A DNA stretch of 64,000 nucleotides from Ceratodon purpureus (taxonomy: Eukaryota; Streptophyta; Bryopsida; Pseudoditrichales; Ditrichaceae): assembly GCA_014871385.1 (NCBI GenBank), contig CM026423.1, positions 2,918,408 through 2,982,407 of the forward strand. The letters are read 5' to 3'. This document shows positions 12,885-25,741 of the stretch, piece after piece; positions within the stretch are counted from its first letter, which is position 1; each line of letters starts with the position of its first letter. Both the position numbers and the translations under genes were made by a program. The notes under the pieces are model-generated. The model was not told the DNA's origin. It did no database searches and saw nothing but the letters and a program-made list of their open reading frames with translations.

Positions 12885-13250
12885 AACTGATATTTTCCAA
12901 CTTGGATAACAAACGTATGCATCGCTTGAGACAGGACTGTAGGACTAGGAGAATAGTGTGTGTGTGATTTGTTTGTCGCGACCTCCATGTGGCGCAAAGA
13001 CAGCAGTCTATGAATAAATTATATCATTCCTTTAAAGGACAAAATGTCATTCGTGACCTCGTGTTTCATGACTTCAAAGATAACGCCCTATGGATGAGGC
13101 TCGGCCTATGGATGATTGTGGTTGGTTGTGCGGACTGTCCTACTACTGAAGTCAGACTCATGATTCGCCTCTTTCGCTACGTCGTCTTTGTGGAGCCGGC
13201 CTTCTGTTCGCAAAAACCTCTCACTGGTTGTATTGCGTGACAAAGCCTAC

Positions 13251-16200
13251 ATGATGCGTCTACCGCTTCGAGACAGTAGACGGCAGGATGCTCGTGACCA
13301 GAAGCTTGCCCAAAGAGAGGAGGCGGTCGCTGATAGAAGTGGCGCCCAAAGAAGGATCTGTCCCTGCAATGTTTGTCTTGGACAAAATAACTCCATGCGA
13401 TTTCAGAGTGTGGTGGCGCAACACCTTCGAAAATACGGCAGACACCCGTATCATAGAGGGTCCACTGAGGTAAATATGCCGTCCCTCACTTGCTATTTTT
13501 TGTGTCGACTGTGGTTATTTGCAAGTACATTATGTTTGATGTGGGTGCGTTGATTTTAAACAAGGTGAAACCCAATATCACTTAGGGTTACGTAACGGTC
13601 AATGATAACTCGTATTGTGGAAGCCCAACCTGCTGTGCACATCTCTGAATTCATTTGAATCTGTTTGTAATACAAATCATGGTTACCTTGAATTTCTGTA
13701 AGGGATTCATGAAGTATGTGAGTCGTTATGGTGCCAGCAAAGACCACCATTGCCTGTCTATTACTGAAGATGGAGAGTTTCTGACCTCTCATGTGCTGCT
13801 AGTTGTTTGGACTCCTTCCATCGGGACTGCTTTGCTCAAAGTCTCAACTCCTCTTCAGTTTGGAAGTTAAATGCTGTCAATCCGGTCAAACCCTCTTGCT
13901 TACGGTTAACCTCAGTGCAACTAAGAGGTTTAGGATTGTAATTGATGACAATCCTGTGTGTACATGCTTATGTTGATCATTAGTGGAGGATGCGGTTTAA
14001 TATGGGATGTTTGGTGGGCTATTTGAAGGGATTTGATGCAGATGATTCAGATATGGAATGGGTTGCGGACATTGTCGAAGAGTATGGTAGAAGAGGTGGA
14101 GAGTTTCGACAAGGTTCAGAGAGGACACTGGATGAAGGCTTGAATATGGCCGGACTAGTCCAGCACACTTTCCATGTATATGACAATATGGTGGGCAATG
14201 TGTACGATGACAGAGACGGAGATGAAGTGCCCGAGGTACCATTACCCGATGGGCAGGAGCCTCATAATGCAGAGGAATTGGGAAACCAGGTTCAATCCGA
14301 AGAGGATGCTGGTAACGCTGGTCCACAATTGGAGCAAGAAGAAGAGTTGGTTGACGAAGATCTGCCGGCTATGGACAGCAATGGACCGCCGAGTCAAGAG
14401 CAATTACTTGAAGATAGTGCCCGTACACCCCTGTTTGCAGGATCTGGATTGACTCAGCTCGGAGGAACTCTTCTCGTGTTGAACTCTCTCAGGACGCACG
14501 GTGCGTCCAACATCTTGGTGAATGAGATTTTCCTGATCCTAAGCAAGAGCATGCTGCCGACTGCAAACACATTACCTCGCAACGAGTACCAAGCATCAAA
14601 GGTATTGAAACAACTTGGCTTGGCTTATAATACTATACATTGCTGTTCTGGTCCCAACACGTGTATTCTTTTCCGAGGAGATGATTATAAAGACTTGACG
14701 AATTGTCCAAAGTGTGGCGCACCACGTTACAAACAAGTTGGGAAATCACGCGTTCCACTGAAGGTACTGAGACACTTCCCTTTAATCCCTCGATTACAGC
14801 GCATGTTCAGCACCCCTCTCCAGGCAAGCTACATGACTTGGCACTCCCGACACGCAAGTGAGGGTGGAGTTATGAGGGGTGCTGTTGACTCGCACCAATG
14901 GAAGGTTATTGATTGGAAATACCATTCTGAATTTGCTTTTGAAGCTCGAAACTTGCGATTGGGTCTAGCAACAGATGGTGTCAACCCGTTCTCAGTCAAG
15001 AGAAGTACGTGGAGTACTTGGCCAGTACTTATCATGAACTATAACTTACCTCCGTGGATGACTACTAAAAAACATTTTATTATGTTGAGTTTGATCATTC
15101 CGGGAAAGAAATCTGTTACTGGGGACAATTTTGATGTTTATTTGCAGCCTCTTCTTGAAGAGTTGAAAGAGCTATGGCACACAGGCGTTCCAACAGATGA
15201 CGCTTCTATGCTTCAAGGTAGCCGTCGATTTAATATGAAGGCAATCCTTATGTGGACAATCCACGATTTTCCCGCATACGGAGTGGTAGTAGGTTGTGTC
15301 ACCAAAGGATATCGTGGCTGCCCCGTATGCGGGCCTAACACGATTTCTAGGAGGTCACTTGCCCTCAGGAAAAACGTGTATGACGATCAACATAGGCGCT
15401 TCCTTCCTGCTGGTCATGCGTGGAGAGGTCCGCGACGCGAATTTGAAGGACTCTCGGAACAGAGACCTCCGCCACCAAAAATCAGTGCAGATGAGATACT
15501 GCACTATGGTCATCTACGGGAGAGCTGGGTACACTTGGGTGCAGGACCAGCGTCCTCTGATCCTTGCAGAATTTCAGGCATCAAAAGGGTTTCGTCTTTA
15601 TATGCATTACCTTATTCGAAGGTTAGTCCTCATATCACCACTAATTTGAGATGATCTGTACTGAAGGTATTAGTTTATTCAATTATGTTCTATTGTTCGG
15701 TTTACCTATGATGTTCATGAATCACTTCCTTGGCAATCTGTAAGGTTTACGATGATAAATGTATCTGTAATTATTAATTTTCAAATTTAGATATATACTT
15801 CTCTGTACAGACAGTGTTGCCAATGGCCCGCTAGAGTCACCCTGTTTTGCAGCTGCTACTTCTTGTCGTAACTTCTCTCATTGAACGCATTTTTCTTTTT
15901 TTGTCATCGATTAGTGAATCTTCCTTTTATTTTTACGTCCGATCGTTTCTCGGTCTCCGTAGCCATGGAGCATCTTTCTCAGTACTCGACCATGATACCA
16001 GCAATTACCCCGAATAGAGACGTACCGTGCCAACCAGAGGCTCTCAAAACTCGAATTATTGATCTTTGTTTGTATCAGGTACAAGATTGTGTTCGGTAAT
16101 CAGTCAGGATCCTCGAGATTAATTTTCTCGTTGCTGCAGCATGTAGGTCCAGGCGGTTGTTTGACATTTTCCAAGGCATTTGTTCTGACCGCAAATGTTT

Positions 16201-18749
16201 TTTTCGAATTTATGGCTTTTTAATTTAAGGAGATGTCCAAGTAACTACCTGTTGTCAATGGCCTATAGCAGTAGACGTTACAAACTGTCCGCCACTGCTT
16301 TGTAACCTGATAGTAGATCTCAACCCAGAAATGTGCCTAGACGTCCACCAAACCCCCCAGCCCTCCTCCCCTCTCTGCTGAATTTCTCAACATTTCTAAT
16401 GTTGTTCTAGTCAGCGAAGAAGATCAGTATACCGTGTAGGCTCTACTTTACGTAGATGTCAAATCGCGTTCATATGTGGTCGAGGTCAGACGGAATGACA
16501 GTAGAATTTGTGGATGTTGCTAAGTAGAAGGTTTGTGGAACCATAATGCCAGTTTCAGTGCATTATCATTTTTCGACTTCGATTCGTAGGAGTTTTTTCA
16601 GCTATTATTTGAGGGCACAGGGGTTTTCGGTATTTGTAATACAGGCTAACCGCATAGAAGCAGTGATTTCTCTTGCTCAGGGTCTTGTTGCAGCCCAACC
16701 TCGCAATCGGGATCATGTTACTTTCACATGCTCGCAAAGTCCGATGTGGACTCTGTATCAACTCTGCTTTGTCGTTTCTAATTAGCACAGCAGCTTTGAT
16801 CATTTTTTCAACGGCTGGCCCTTTGCTGGTACAGCAGACTTCGGTGGTTGACTCAATTTAATGTTTTGTTGTAGGAACTCCCAATTCGCCACACATTGGA
16901 TGTGATGCACATCGAAAGGAACATTTCAGATAACCTGTTGAAGCATATATTTGGCGATAAGGACACTCTAGAGACGCGACGTGACATGGAGCAGGCAGGA
17001 AAGATGCACGAGCTTCATGTCGTGCTCGGTAGGCATGGAAATTATGTAAAGCCCAAGGCACCCTATGTGTTCTCCGAATCAGAGAAATCCAGATTTCTGA
17101 ATGTGGTAACTTCCACAAAGGTGCCCTCTGGTTTCAGCGCAACACTGACGAAACATGTCGGCGAGAAGAGATTAAGTGGCCTCAAAAGCCACGATCATCA
17201 TATTCTGATTCAACAGATCCTTCCTGCGAGTATTCGTCATATGCTCACAGCAGGTGTTCGAAAGACAATTGTGAGACTGGGGAATCTATTTCAAAGGATA
17301 TGCGCAAAAATAATCCGGACGTCGGATATTCCAGCACTTCGGACATCTGCAGCTGAGGTTTTGTGTCTGCTAGAGGTTAATTTCCCCCCAGGCTTCTTTG
17401 ATATCATGACCCACCTTGTTGTCCACTTAGTGGATGAACTAGAAATGTGTAGCCCAGTCCACTCAAGGTGGTGCTATTCTGTAGAGAGATATTTAGGGGT
17501 TCTAACGAAATATGTTCAAGACATGTCGAAACCCGAGGCAGGGATGGCCACCGGTTACATGATTGATGAAAGCCTTGGTTTTTGTACTGAGTACTTTGAA
17601 TTATATGAACATTGTAAGTCTAGGGTTTGGGATCCGGAAGAAGAGTTAAAGGACTCTGGAGAGTGCTTGCTTGGAAAGCCACGCTCCAAGGTACTCAATG
17701 ACAGAGAGTTGGACCAGATCCATGAGTATGTGATTAAGCATTCTGTTCATACAGAAGAATTGTTGGGGTAAGCCACATACCAAATTGCCCTCTCAGATTC
17801 AGTTCCTAATTCAATGGTGTCCAGTCGGGTTCTAACGAAATTTTCTTTGCAGTGACTGTGCGCCCTTGTCAGCTGCAAGGAGTTTGAAGATCAGAGACAA
17901 GAGTTCCAACGCCGTAGGGTACAGTTTGCGAACTCAACTCCACGGCAGAGAGGTGCTCCAATTCAATACCCGATTGAATTAGCTGCGCCATTCCCGACAT
18001 TTGCAGACTAGATTAACGCACACGTCCGACAGTTGAAGGAGGACGGATATCCCGTATCAGCAGAACTTGAATCACTTCATTGCCACCCTTCACCGCATGC
18101 ATGGGTTTTCAGTGCCATGTGGGCCTATGGCTGTCACTTTGCCTGTAATTCCGAGTCACAACCTGGCACTGTATCGTTGGATTGTGGTATAGCTGCAATC
18201 CCACCCTCAGAGTCATGCACAGAGATTGATGTGGGCATCCTCAAGAATATAATTCTTGTGACGTATGGTGCAGTGACATGCGTGGTTATGGAGGGGTCTT
18301 GGATCAAAACCTCTGATCAAGGAAGACGAGTTGTTCGCAAAGACTCATACGGATTTTGGACAGTCCAGTATCTTTGTAGAGAGGCCAGCGAGCGTGACAA
18401 TCCCTACGTCTACCCTCGGAATGTGTCCCAAGTCTTCTTCGTCCCGGACTCAGAGGACCCCACGTGGAAGGTGGTTCTCAGGCACGACCCGCGGAGTAAA
18501 AGAATTCAAGGGGAACGAGAACTGCACGTTTTTGGAGCTCCTGGTTCGTCACGCCCGACGCTAAGCACTCCACAGGCTGGTCGTCGCGACGGAAGTTCAA
18601 CAAGTGCTAGGCCCCAACTGGATGTCCTCGAGGAAGTACCGGTAGAAGAATTTCAAGCACATGTCCGAGAAGAAGAGCACCCGGATGACGAGACCCATTT
18701 TGAGGATACTCAATTCGTTGACGAGGTTGAGATTCAGTACGTGGAGTGA
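13251..18749 (+). pseudogene. TnpD/tnp2-type CACTA transposase, interrupted by one in-frame stop
   Basis: Exons 13251-13469, 13984-15621, 16875-17767 and 17873-18749 join in phase, about 1209 codons. Domain order matches the tnp2 family. Residues ~36-70 are a Transpos_assoc zinc-finger-like motif (CPCNVC with a downstream QHL). The tnp2 transposase core (Transposase_21) spans ~230-660 and includes CPKCGAPRY, GCPVCGP, RRFLPAGH and LDVMHIERN. A DUF4218-like region spans ~690-860 (GFFDIMTHLVVHLVDE, YSVERYLGVL). A DUF4216-like region follows at ~1040-1130. The DDE-type nuclease is thought to lie in the tnp2 core. A TAG at 18009-18011 (codon ~963) sits where homologues usually carry Trp, and would remove the last ~246 residues. 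Everything else is open, so loss looks recent. The 1.25 kb intron at 15622-16874 is unusually long for this element. Confidence 0.85.
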
Positions 18750-21607
18750 CATCCTTCATCAGCAACTGTTGCAACTGCTCAGTGTGTGAAGCTGTTACCG
18801 GTGTGTCTCTAAGCCAGTGGACTCCTAAGTTTATCCTGTGTGTCATTCATTTATAGTTATAGAGTGTACAATATGAAGTCGTGTTTACAGTATTACACAT
18901 AACTGAGGAAATTCGTTATTAGATCATGTGTTGCAGTTTTCTATACCGTACTCAATTTAAACATACTCTCGAATGTGCTGGTCGGCCTCAATTGTACCGC
19001 AATACCAATCTCTTCGACTTATATCCCGGAAGTTCTGGTACGTAACTCCGGATCCCACTTCTAATGAAGTTTTATGCACTCTTTAGCATTTCATATTAGG
19101 TGTTCTGCTTCATTCTCTGTTTGATATCCGTCTTTTTGTCATTCAGAGGACTTGCATTGTAAATGACTTACATCGAACTTAATATGTGTATTGTCGTTAT
19201 TACTGGATTGTAGTGAATCGTAATTTTTTTTTGCATAAAGCCCAGCCTGAACTTGCTCAGTCCATTAGCTGTGGCGTTGATCACCACCGGAGATTGGTGG
19301 ATCATAGAGTCAATGAGATATCCTGATGAAGATAGCCATGTGTATGTTCTTTGAATTCGAGGATGCTTTAACATTTACCTAACATAGACTTGCTCGAGTA
19401 TGAGTAGCTAACACCCTGTAGGAACATGATTCGTGCAGTTATCAATTGTCGCAATTTGTACGTCATTTCGGCAGTACATGTGCATCCCGATCAAGTGAGG
19501 TGCGACTCATATAGATCATCCCAGTTTTCGCTTTATGTACTTTGAATTGATATATACTCTGGTCACGATTTTGTGCATAGACCCAAGAAGGAGCTGTGCA
19601 TAAGCATCTTTATATACGCTATTAAATAAGAACATAAACGTCACGTCTCAGAACTTCATATTTGAGAACTGTCCAAGTACTGGACTTTGATTGCAGGTCT
19701 CCATGGCTCTTTCATCGGCCATAGATTTTATAGAAATTACTTGACGTTCGGATTTCTACTTGCTTCTGCCATTTTAGTTCATTATTTATACTGGAATTTT
19801 GAAGAAGTGCCTGTTAATGCGCCCATCATCCACTCCGCTATGAATCGGAAATATGACAATCAGTCATGGACAGGTTAGCTTCTTTTAATTTCATACGGTA
19901 GCAATTTCTGATGCATTACTTTTTGAAATTGTTGGAGGATTTTCGATTTAATTGATTAACTTTGTTGGTTATCCGATTTATGTGTGAAGATACATCGTTG
20001 AACTCAGCAATTAGCCCAACAACGCAGCTGTGTGCACTGATGCTGGTTCCTCTTCAATTTCCAAACGCTTATAATAAAGAGAATGCAATAACATCATTCA
20101 CTCAGCTGTAGGTGTGAAGAAACTCTTCTTGGTAAGCTTTATACATTAACATTCATATCCAGATTACAATCTTGTCCATACACTGACTGTTCTGTAAAAA
20201 TGCCCTTTACACACCATGTTGATGCTCAAAAAGCATGGTTAGCCCGGAATGAGCGTGAATACTGACTTCGTGCTATACATTCACTTAATACATATGGAGT
20301 AACAATTTACATTTCAAGTTCCACCATAGTGAATTCTCAGTTATTTTTCATAAGGACCAGTCATGGACACTTAGTCTTCAACGATGCGTTGCATCCTTGA
20401 AGGCATTGTAACATATACGTATGCTGTGAACGATGTAAGATATTTGGCTAAATTCATGCTTCTAGTTTGAGGTCATATCACCAGGATTAATGTACTTGTA
20501 TGTGTTACTGTACCACTCAGACCCCCATGTCGCCTCTAGTTTGGCTAAATTGATGTCTTCTTGCAACTGTGTAATGTGTTTTTTTTTTATACTATTTCAT
20601 CGTTTTCCGTATCAGTAGGTGCTATGTCCCTGGTTGTTTGTGTAAGTGTTGTGGGACCGAGAGAGACCTTCAGTATTGTGAAGTATTTAAGTGTACGCCC
20701 GATTATGCTAGAGTCGTCTCAGCATATCTCTTATGTTGTGGCTCGACTCCAATTCATGATCGAGGAAGTTAACACTAACTGGGCCTTCTAGCAAAGCATT
20801 CCATTGACCTCATCTCTTCAGAATGCTTGCCTCTGAAGGTAATTCCTCTCTCGGTTCAACCTTGCGATACGAAGTTGAATTGAATTATAATAGCTTGAGT
20901 TTATTTCTCATATATTATGTCTCAATACTTGCCACAGCATAGTGGATCCCCTTGCATGTTTGATACCCATTTCTTTGTCTTGAACCTCAGGTATACCAAA
21001 ATACTTTCCGTTCGATATGAAATGGAAATTCAGTCAGACTATATTTCTCCCCAGTCTTTTACATTTATTAATATTTTCTGAATGTTGAGTTCGAAGATAT
21101 TGTGGTTGATATTACATGAGTACTACGTAATCACAAACTCACTATTTGCAACTTACTACCTCTCTGGATGTGACGTTCTGTGCAGGCTAGACCTGTGATG
21201 ATGGAAAAAAGATTACCAAATCCCAGATGTGAGATTGCCACTACACCCCAACAGTCTCTATCACATCAATTTCCTGCCATGCTGGCGTCTATGGTACCGT
21301 CATCTCTCTCCCTTCCTCTGGACCATATGTGTGAAATTGGAGCTTGTTATCCTCCATCGTCCATTTCATTTCTTCAGTCTCGGTAGCTCATCTCTCGCCC
21401 CCCTCCCTCTGGACCATATGTGTTAGAATCCATCTGGTTCTCCGTCGTGTTCCGTTTCATTTCTGCAGTGTTACTTGCTGGTCTCTCGCCTTTTTGCCAC
21501 TGGACCATCTGTGTTGAAAACCATTTTCTTCCTCTCCTTGCTTCAGTTCATTTCTTGAACTTGCATTGCTCATCTCTCCGTTACTAGAGTCTTGCGTATT
21601 CTACCTA
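18750..21607. other. Non-coding internal spacer of the CACTA element
   Basis: 2.9 kb between the transposase gene and the coiled-coil gene. The longest open frames are 60-80 codons and show no recognisable motif or splice support. The region just before 21608 contains loosely repeated CTGGACCATNTGTGT phrases (near 21320, 21410 and 21500), about 90 bp apart, suggesting a degenerate tandem duplication. Confidence 0.45.
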
Positions 21608-23103
21608 ATGGCAACAGCGGACGCTGCCTCTATGTCTTGGTTTGTGAATTACATGCGCCTGCACAGTAAGGGGTTTTTACCAACCGTGACTCCGAATGAA
21701 TTCATGCCGAGTCGCAGGGTTATGGCTGCATTTTATGGTCCGCGCTCTTCAAATGGTTACACATTTGACGATCATGATAATCCAGAGTATGCAGAGTACG
21801 CTAAGGAATTGTTCACCCGAGTGTTGCAGCTGCCATGGCCAGTGGGGGGAAAGATGCCATTCCACTTTGCTCGCGGGTTGCTCCTGGAGGCTCTCTGTTG
21901 CGACGTGAATTGGGCAGAGTTTGGGTACAAACAAACTCATCCCTATCAATCGACCACCGGAATTCCAAGAGTATTTCCAAAATACGAAGACCTGAAAGGG
22001 CCACTGGAACCCTTGAGGATTGTGAGACCTCGTACACATTTGAAGGTACTATCTAACTTTTATTTATCAGCACATTCAGGTTCGTGGTATGAATAAAAAC
22101 TTACATGTATGTTATTGTGTGATAGCTGCTGCTCTCTCGGCGCATTACTAGGTTTACTCAGACATTGATGTTTTGGGTATCGTTTTTCCTTATAATTGAT
22201 CTCGGTGATCTCCCGTTGAAATTACTTTGTCAGTCCTTGGTGCTCTTCTCTTGTTTGGTACGTATCAAATTACCTTCAGTCCTGCTGAAACCATCGTGGT
22301 CTGATCATTTCTACTTAACCACAACGTACTTTTCTTGATCCGTTATCGCAGACATACCGAACCCTTGGGAAGATCTACCATTCTGACAGATTCAACCCTC
22401 GTCATGATCAGCAGACCGCGACTTACACTCCCAAAGGTCCGAAGACGACACCGCCCTCCCCTGGTCGCTATCAGCGTGAGAGCAGAACCCGTGGCAAAAA
22501 TAGAGAAGGACCCCAGACGGATGCGGCTCGACCCGTTCTGAGAGGCGAGTGCAGCAAGGAGAAACATCGTTCAATAAATGGCGCGGCAGCGACGGGGCTG
22601 CTATTGCTTCGATCAAGCATCACCCTCGTCGTGGAGAAAGAGCGTATGAAGAACATAGAGGAGAAACACGAAGCATTTAAACCGGTTCACATCCTCCGGT
22701 CCCGAGTAGTAGACGAGCAAGAGAAAGTGAAGTACCTACGCAGGAAGATTGCTGAGAAGACAGATAGCCATGCTCGGACTGTAGCAGAATACGATAAGGC
22801 ACGAGATGTTTTAACATTGCCCGGCTCGATGAATCACTCCCAACGTCCAGGGAGCACAAGACTGCAATGAAAAACTTCACCATGATGTGTGAGAAATTAG
22901 TGAACTCCTGGTTTGCAAACCTAGAGGTGTCCCTAACCCGATTGAATTCATGGGAATTCAGACTGAAACGAACCAAGGATCGTCTCACCAAGGTCGTCGT
23001 GGAATTGTCAGCTGCAGAAGAATTGTACAAGCAGAAGCGGGAACTTTTTGACAAGACGCTGGCGAATCTACAGGCGGTAGTGGACGTTCTCGAAGATCTG
23101 TGA
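21608..23103 (+). pseudogene. Unknown coiled-coil protein gene of the CACTA element (probable frameshift)
   Basis: Exon 1 (21608-22045, MATADAAS start) and exon 2 (from 22352) join in phase at a canonical AAG|GTACTA donor and CGCAG acceptor. Exon 1 encodes ~146 globular residues, including MSWFVNYMRL and PWPVGGKMPFHFARGLL. Exon 2 is Pro/Arg-rich (TPKGPKTTPPSPGR), then a long charged helical region (VVEKERMKNIEEKHE, DEQEKVKYLRRK). The frame stops at 22868-22870. A second frame, open through ~22810-23103, continues the same coiled-coil character (ELSAAEELYKQKRELFDKT). That suggests a one-base shift near the TTTT at ~22808. An upstream Met at 21566 is possible. The family is not recognised. It could be an extra transposition factor or a captured host gene. 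Confidence 0.5.
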
Positions 23104-23805
23104 TTTGTGAAGTGGATTATGGTAGCTGTAGTGCACCTACGTTTGCAATGAAAATGTAGTCCTCGACCTACATCTGAGTATTCCGCAGCTACTTTGCTGT
23201 GTAACACAATTTTTTTTTTCCTTTTTCGAGTTTTGCTTGTTCTTCATATGTCCATTTCTCCATTCGGCTTGTTACAGTGTTGAAGGAATTCGGTAGGGGC
23301 GATCCAGACTTAAGGATTGCAGAGCTCCAGTGCTCTAGCTCTGTTTATATGATTGACACTAGAGCAGAACAGCATTCTGTCCTGCGTTAAACTGCGTCAT
23401 CGGAAACGTAAACCTGGATTTATGGAAATTAATGTGGAAATGTGATCCAAATAAACATATTGCACGTTAAAGGTTTTAACGTGCACGCGTCACTTTTGAC
23501 GTTGCTTTAACGGCTTTTGTCAAAGAGTGTCAACTTGAATTTTGAAGTGACAGTTTAGTGTTAAAAATAACAACATTAGTGACATCGCGTCAACTTAAAC
23601 ATAAATCTGCATTGTGGAAAGTAACTTTTTTGGAGAGTTTTTTACCTCACAGTAGTTATTTAATGGTTAAATTTAGTCACATTCCACGTCAGCACGTTTC
23701 TTTTAACATAGAGGGCGTTTAGGGTGACATAGGAAACATTCAACTGTGTTACTAAAAACATATTAACACATCCTACGTGGAATGACCTGCTGACCTGGAA
23801 TGTAG

Positions 23806-24220
23806 GATTCGGATCCTAGGGGGTGTCAATAGTGACGCATGCGTTCTGGGTGACATAAAAACGCGTCAAACATATTGACATAGCTGACGTGTCCCCTATG
23901 CGTGTAAGCTAGAGCTGACGTGGCGGCTAGGTTATGACCTGGTCTACATCCTAGGGGGTGTCAATAGTGACGTGCGCGTTTTGGGTGACATAAAAATGCG
24001 TCACACTGTGTTTCAAGAAACATATTGACATAGTTGACGTGTCACATGTGCATGGAGGCCGTGACTGACGTGGCGGCTATAGTATGACTTGGTCAACATC
24101 CTAGGGGGTGTCAATAGTGACACGCATGTTTAAAGTGACATAAATTGCGTTAAATTGTGTTTCAAGAAACGTAATCACATAGCTGACGTGTCAGATGTGA
24201 CGTGGCGGCTAGGATTTTGG
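23806..24220 (+). repeat. Three imperfect ~145-bp tandem units in the nested element
   Basis: The phrase CCTAGGGGGTGTCAATAGTG recurs at about 23815, 23951 and 24101. Each is followed by GTGACATAAA, a GCGT(C/T)A word and a TTGACATAG-type segment. A related two-copy unit, beginning CATCCTAC and continuing CTAAAGACGTTT, lies at about 24938-24990 and 25076-25130. Confidence 0.75.
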
Positions 24221-24753
24221 TGATGTACATGTTAACTCATGTTTCCATTGTTCATTCTTTGGTGGAAACATTCATCCATGAAGGTCTTAGATTAGGGCTT
24301 TGAGCCTTGGTAGGGTTAGGGTTAGCCGCCACTTCGGCGGCTTCTTATCTTGTATTTGAGAGCTTGTTTTCAAGCTTTTGGTGTTTTCTTCTTACTCCAT
24401 AGAGTGTCTCCCATTGTTTTCCTTATCAGTCCCTTGTTTCTTGTTCATGTAGATTGAGATTTGAAAGAGTTGAAGATCTCTTGTAGGGCTTTCCAATGGT
24501 AGTAAGCACGTCCAATTCTGAGTTATAGGGAGTGAGATATTGCCTCTTCAAGTTGGGGTTGTCAAAGGAGTGCGGCTGGAGGAAGGGTCTCGGATTTTTA
24601 GCTATCAGTCTTTGAATTTTGATCCTATGATCTTGAGATTTTGAGGATAGATGTACAATCAACTTAGCTTTTCAAAAAGCTAAGGCACGCCTTATTCCGA
24701 TCTAGGATGGAGTAATGGCAACCCATAAACTGAAAGGTACTTCAATAAAATCC

Positions 24754-24775
24754 GGGGGGGGGGGGGGGGGGGGGG
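24754..24775 (+). repeat. 22-base G homopolymer
   Basis: An uninterrupted run of 22 G followed by TTGGGG, inside the nested CACTA element. It could form a G-quadruplex. Its exact length is likely uncertain in the assembly. Confidence 0.8.
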
Positions 24776-25741
24776 TTGGGGTTTCTCCTAACTTTATTCT
24801 TGTTCTCCATCTTCTTCTTGTCTCCATTCTTCCCTTGTTTCTTGGATGATGTGTTGCTATGAACTCACCGTGAGCACAGTGATGTGGGGTGTGTAGATTA
24901 AGAAGGGTCCAACATGAGCAGCCCCTTATGTTACATTATCCTACGTCTAAAGACGTTTTCTGAAACGCGTTAAAATATGTGACATATGTGTTTATCAGCG
25001 TCAAGTTGAACAGTACATTGTGTTTCTTTTGACACAAAATTCAAATTGAATGCGTCACTATTGACGTGGCAAACATCATCCTACATCTAAAGACGTTTCC
25101 GTAAACGCGTTAAAATAAGTGACACACGTGTTTATCAGCGTCAAACAACGTCAAAGTTAACATCCGGGACGCGTTAAACAGCGTCAAAGTTAACGTTAAA
25201 CAACGTCAAAGTTAACGTCACACTGCGTTTACATAAACACAAAATATCCCTAATCCCAAATTTGATGCGAAAATATATCCTCAATCCACGATCATTCCAT
25301 GTGTCACAATCTTGGCCATTGGAAACCTAAATGATACGTCAGATTTCTATGCCACATCAGCAAATTTTTCATCCATCAGGACGACGGAGCCTTGCCCACG
25401 TCATATTTGACCTGGAATTAATTAACATTAGGAAATGTCCATGTCACATGCAACGTGGAATGCAAAAAGGAGGGAATTGCTCACGTGGCAAAAAGCTTAC
25501 TCTCAAAGTTACTCACCCTGGGTAACTTCCATAATTCGTGTTTGCGTCACTTTTGACGCAGCACATTAAAACGTGTTAACTGGTTTAACATAAGGTTGAC
25601 ACAGCACGTCAAACCAAAGTGACGTCCGTGACCTTTTTGCCATTTTTGTGTCAAAAAAACTGTCCACGTTAAACTGCGTTAAACCGTGTTAAAAACCGCG
25701 TTAAACAACGTCACTTTGGACACTGTTCTGTTCTAGTGTGA

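Larger units (their letters stand above)
23357..25738. mobile_element. Nested non-autonomous CACTA element, 2.4 kb
   Basis: The ends are near-identical inverted repeats: CACTAGAGCAGAACAG at 23357-23372 matches the reverse complement of 25723-25738 with one mismatch. TGA lies outside both ends (23354-23356, 25739-25741). There is no transposase ORF. Most of the sequence consists of short words CGTTAAA, GCGTCA and TGACGT in both orientations, as expected for transposase-binding subterminal repeats but spread over much of the element. Its termini differ from the host element after CACTAG, so it belongs to another CACTA family. Confidence 0.82.

Noticed and set aside
12408-12997. Antisense frames of 80 and 155 codons
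   Set aside because: They oppose the 12129 ORF and show no domain or splice support.
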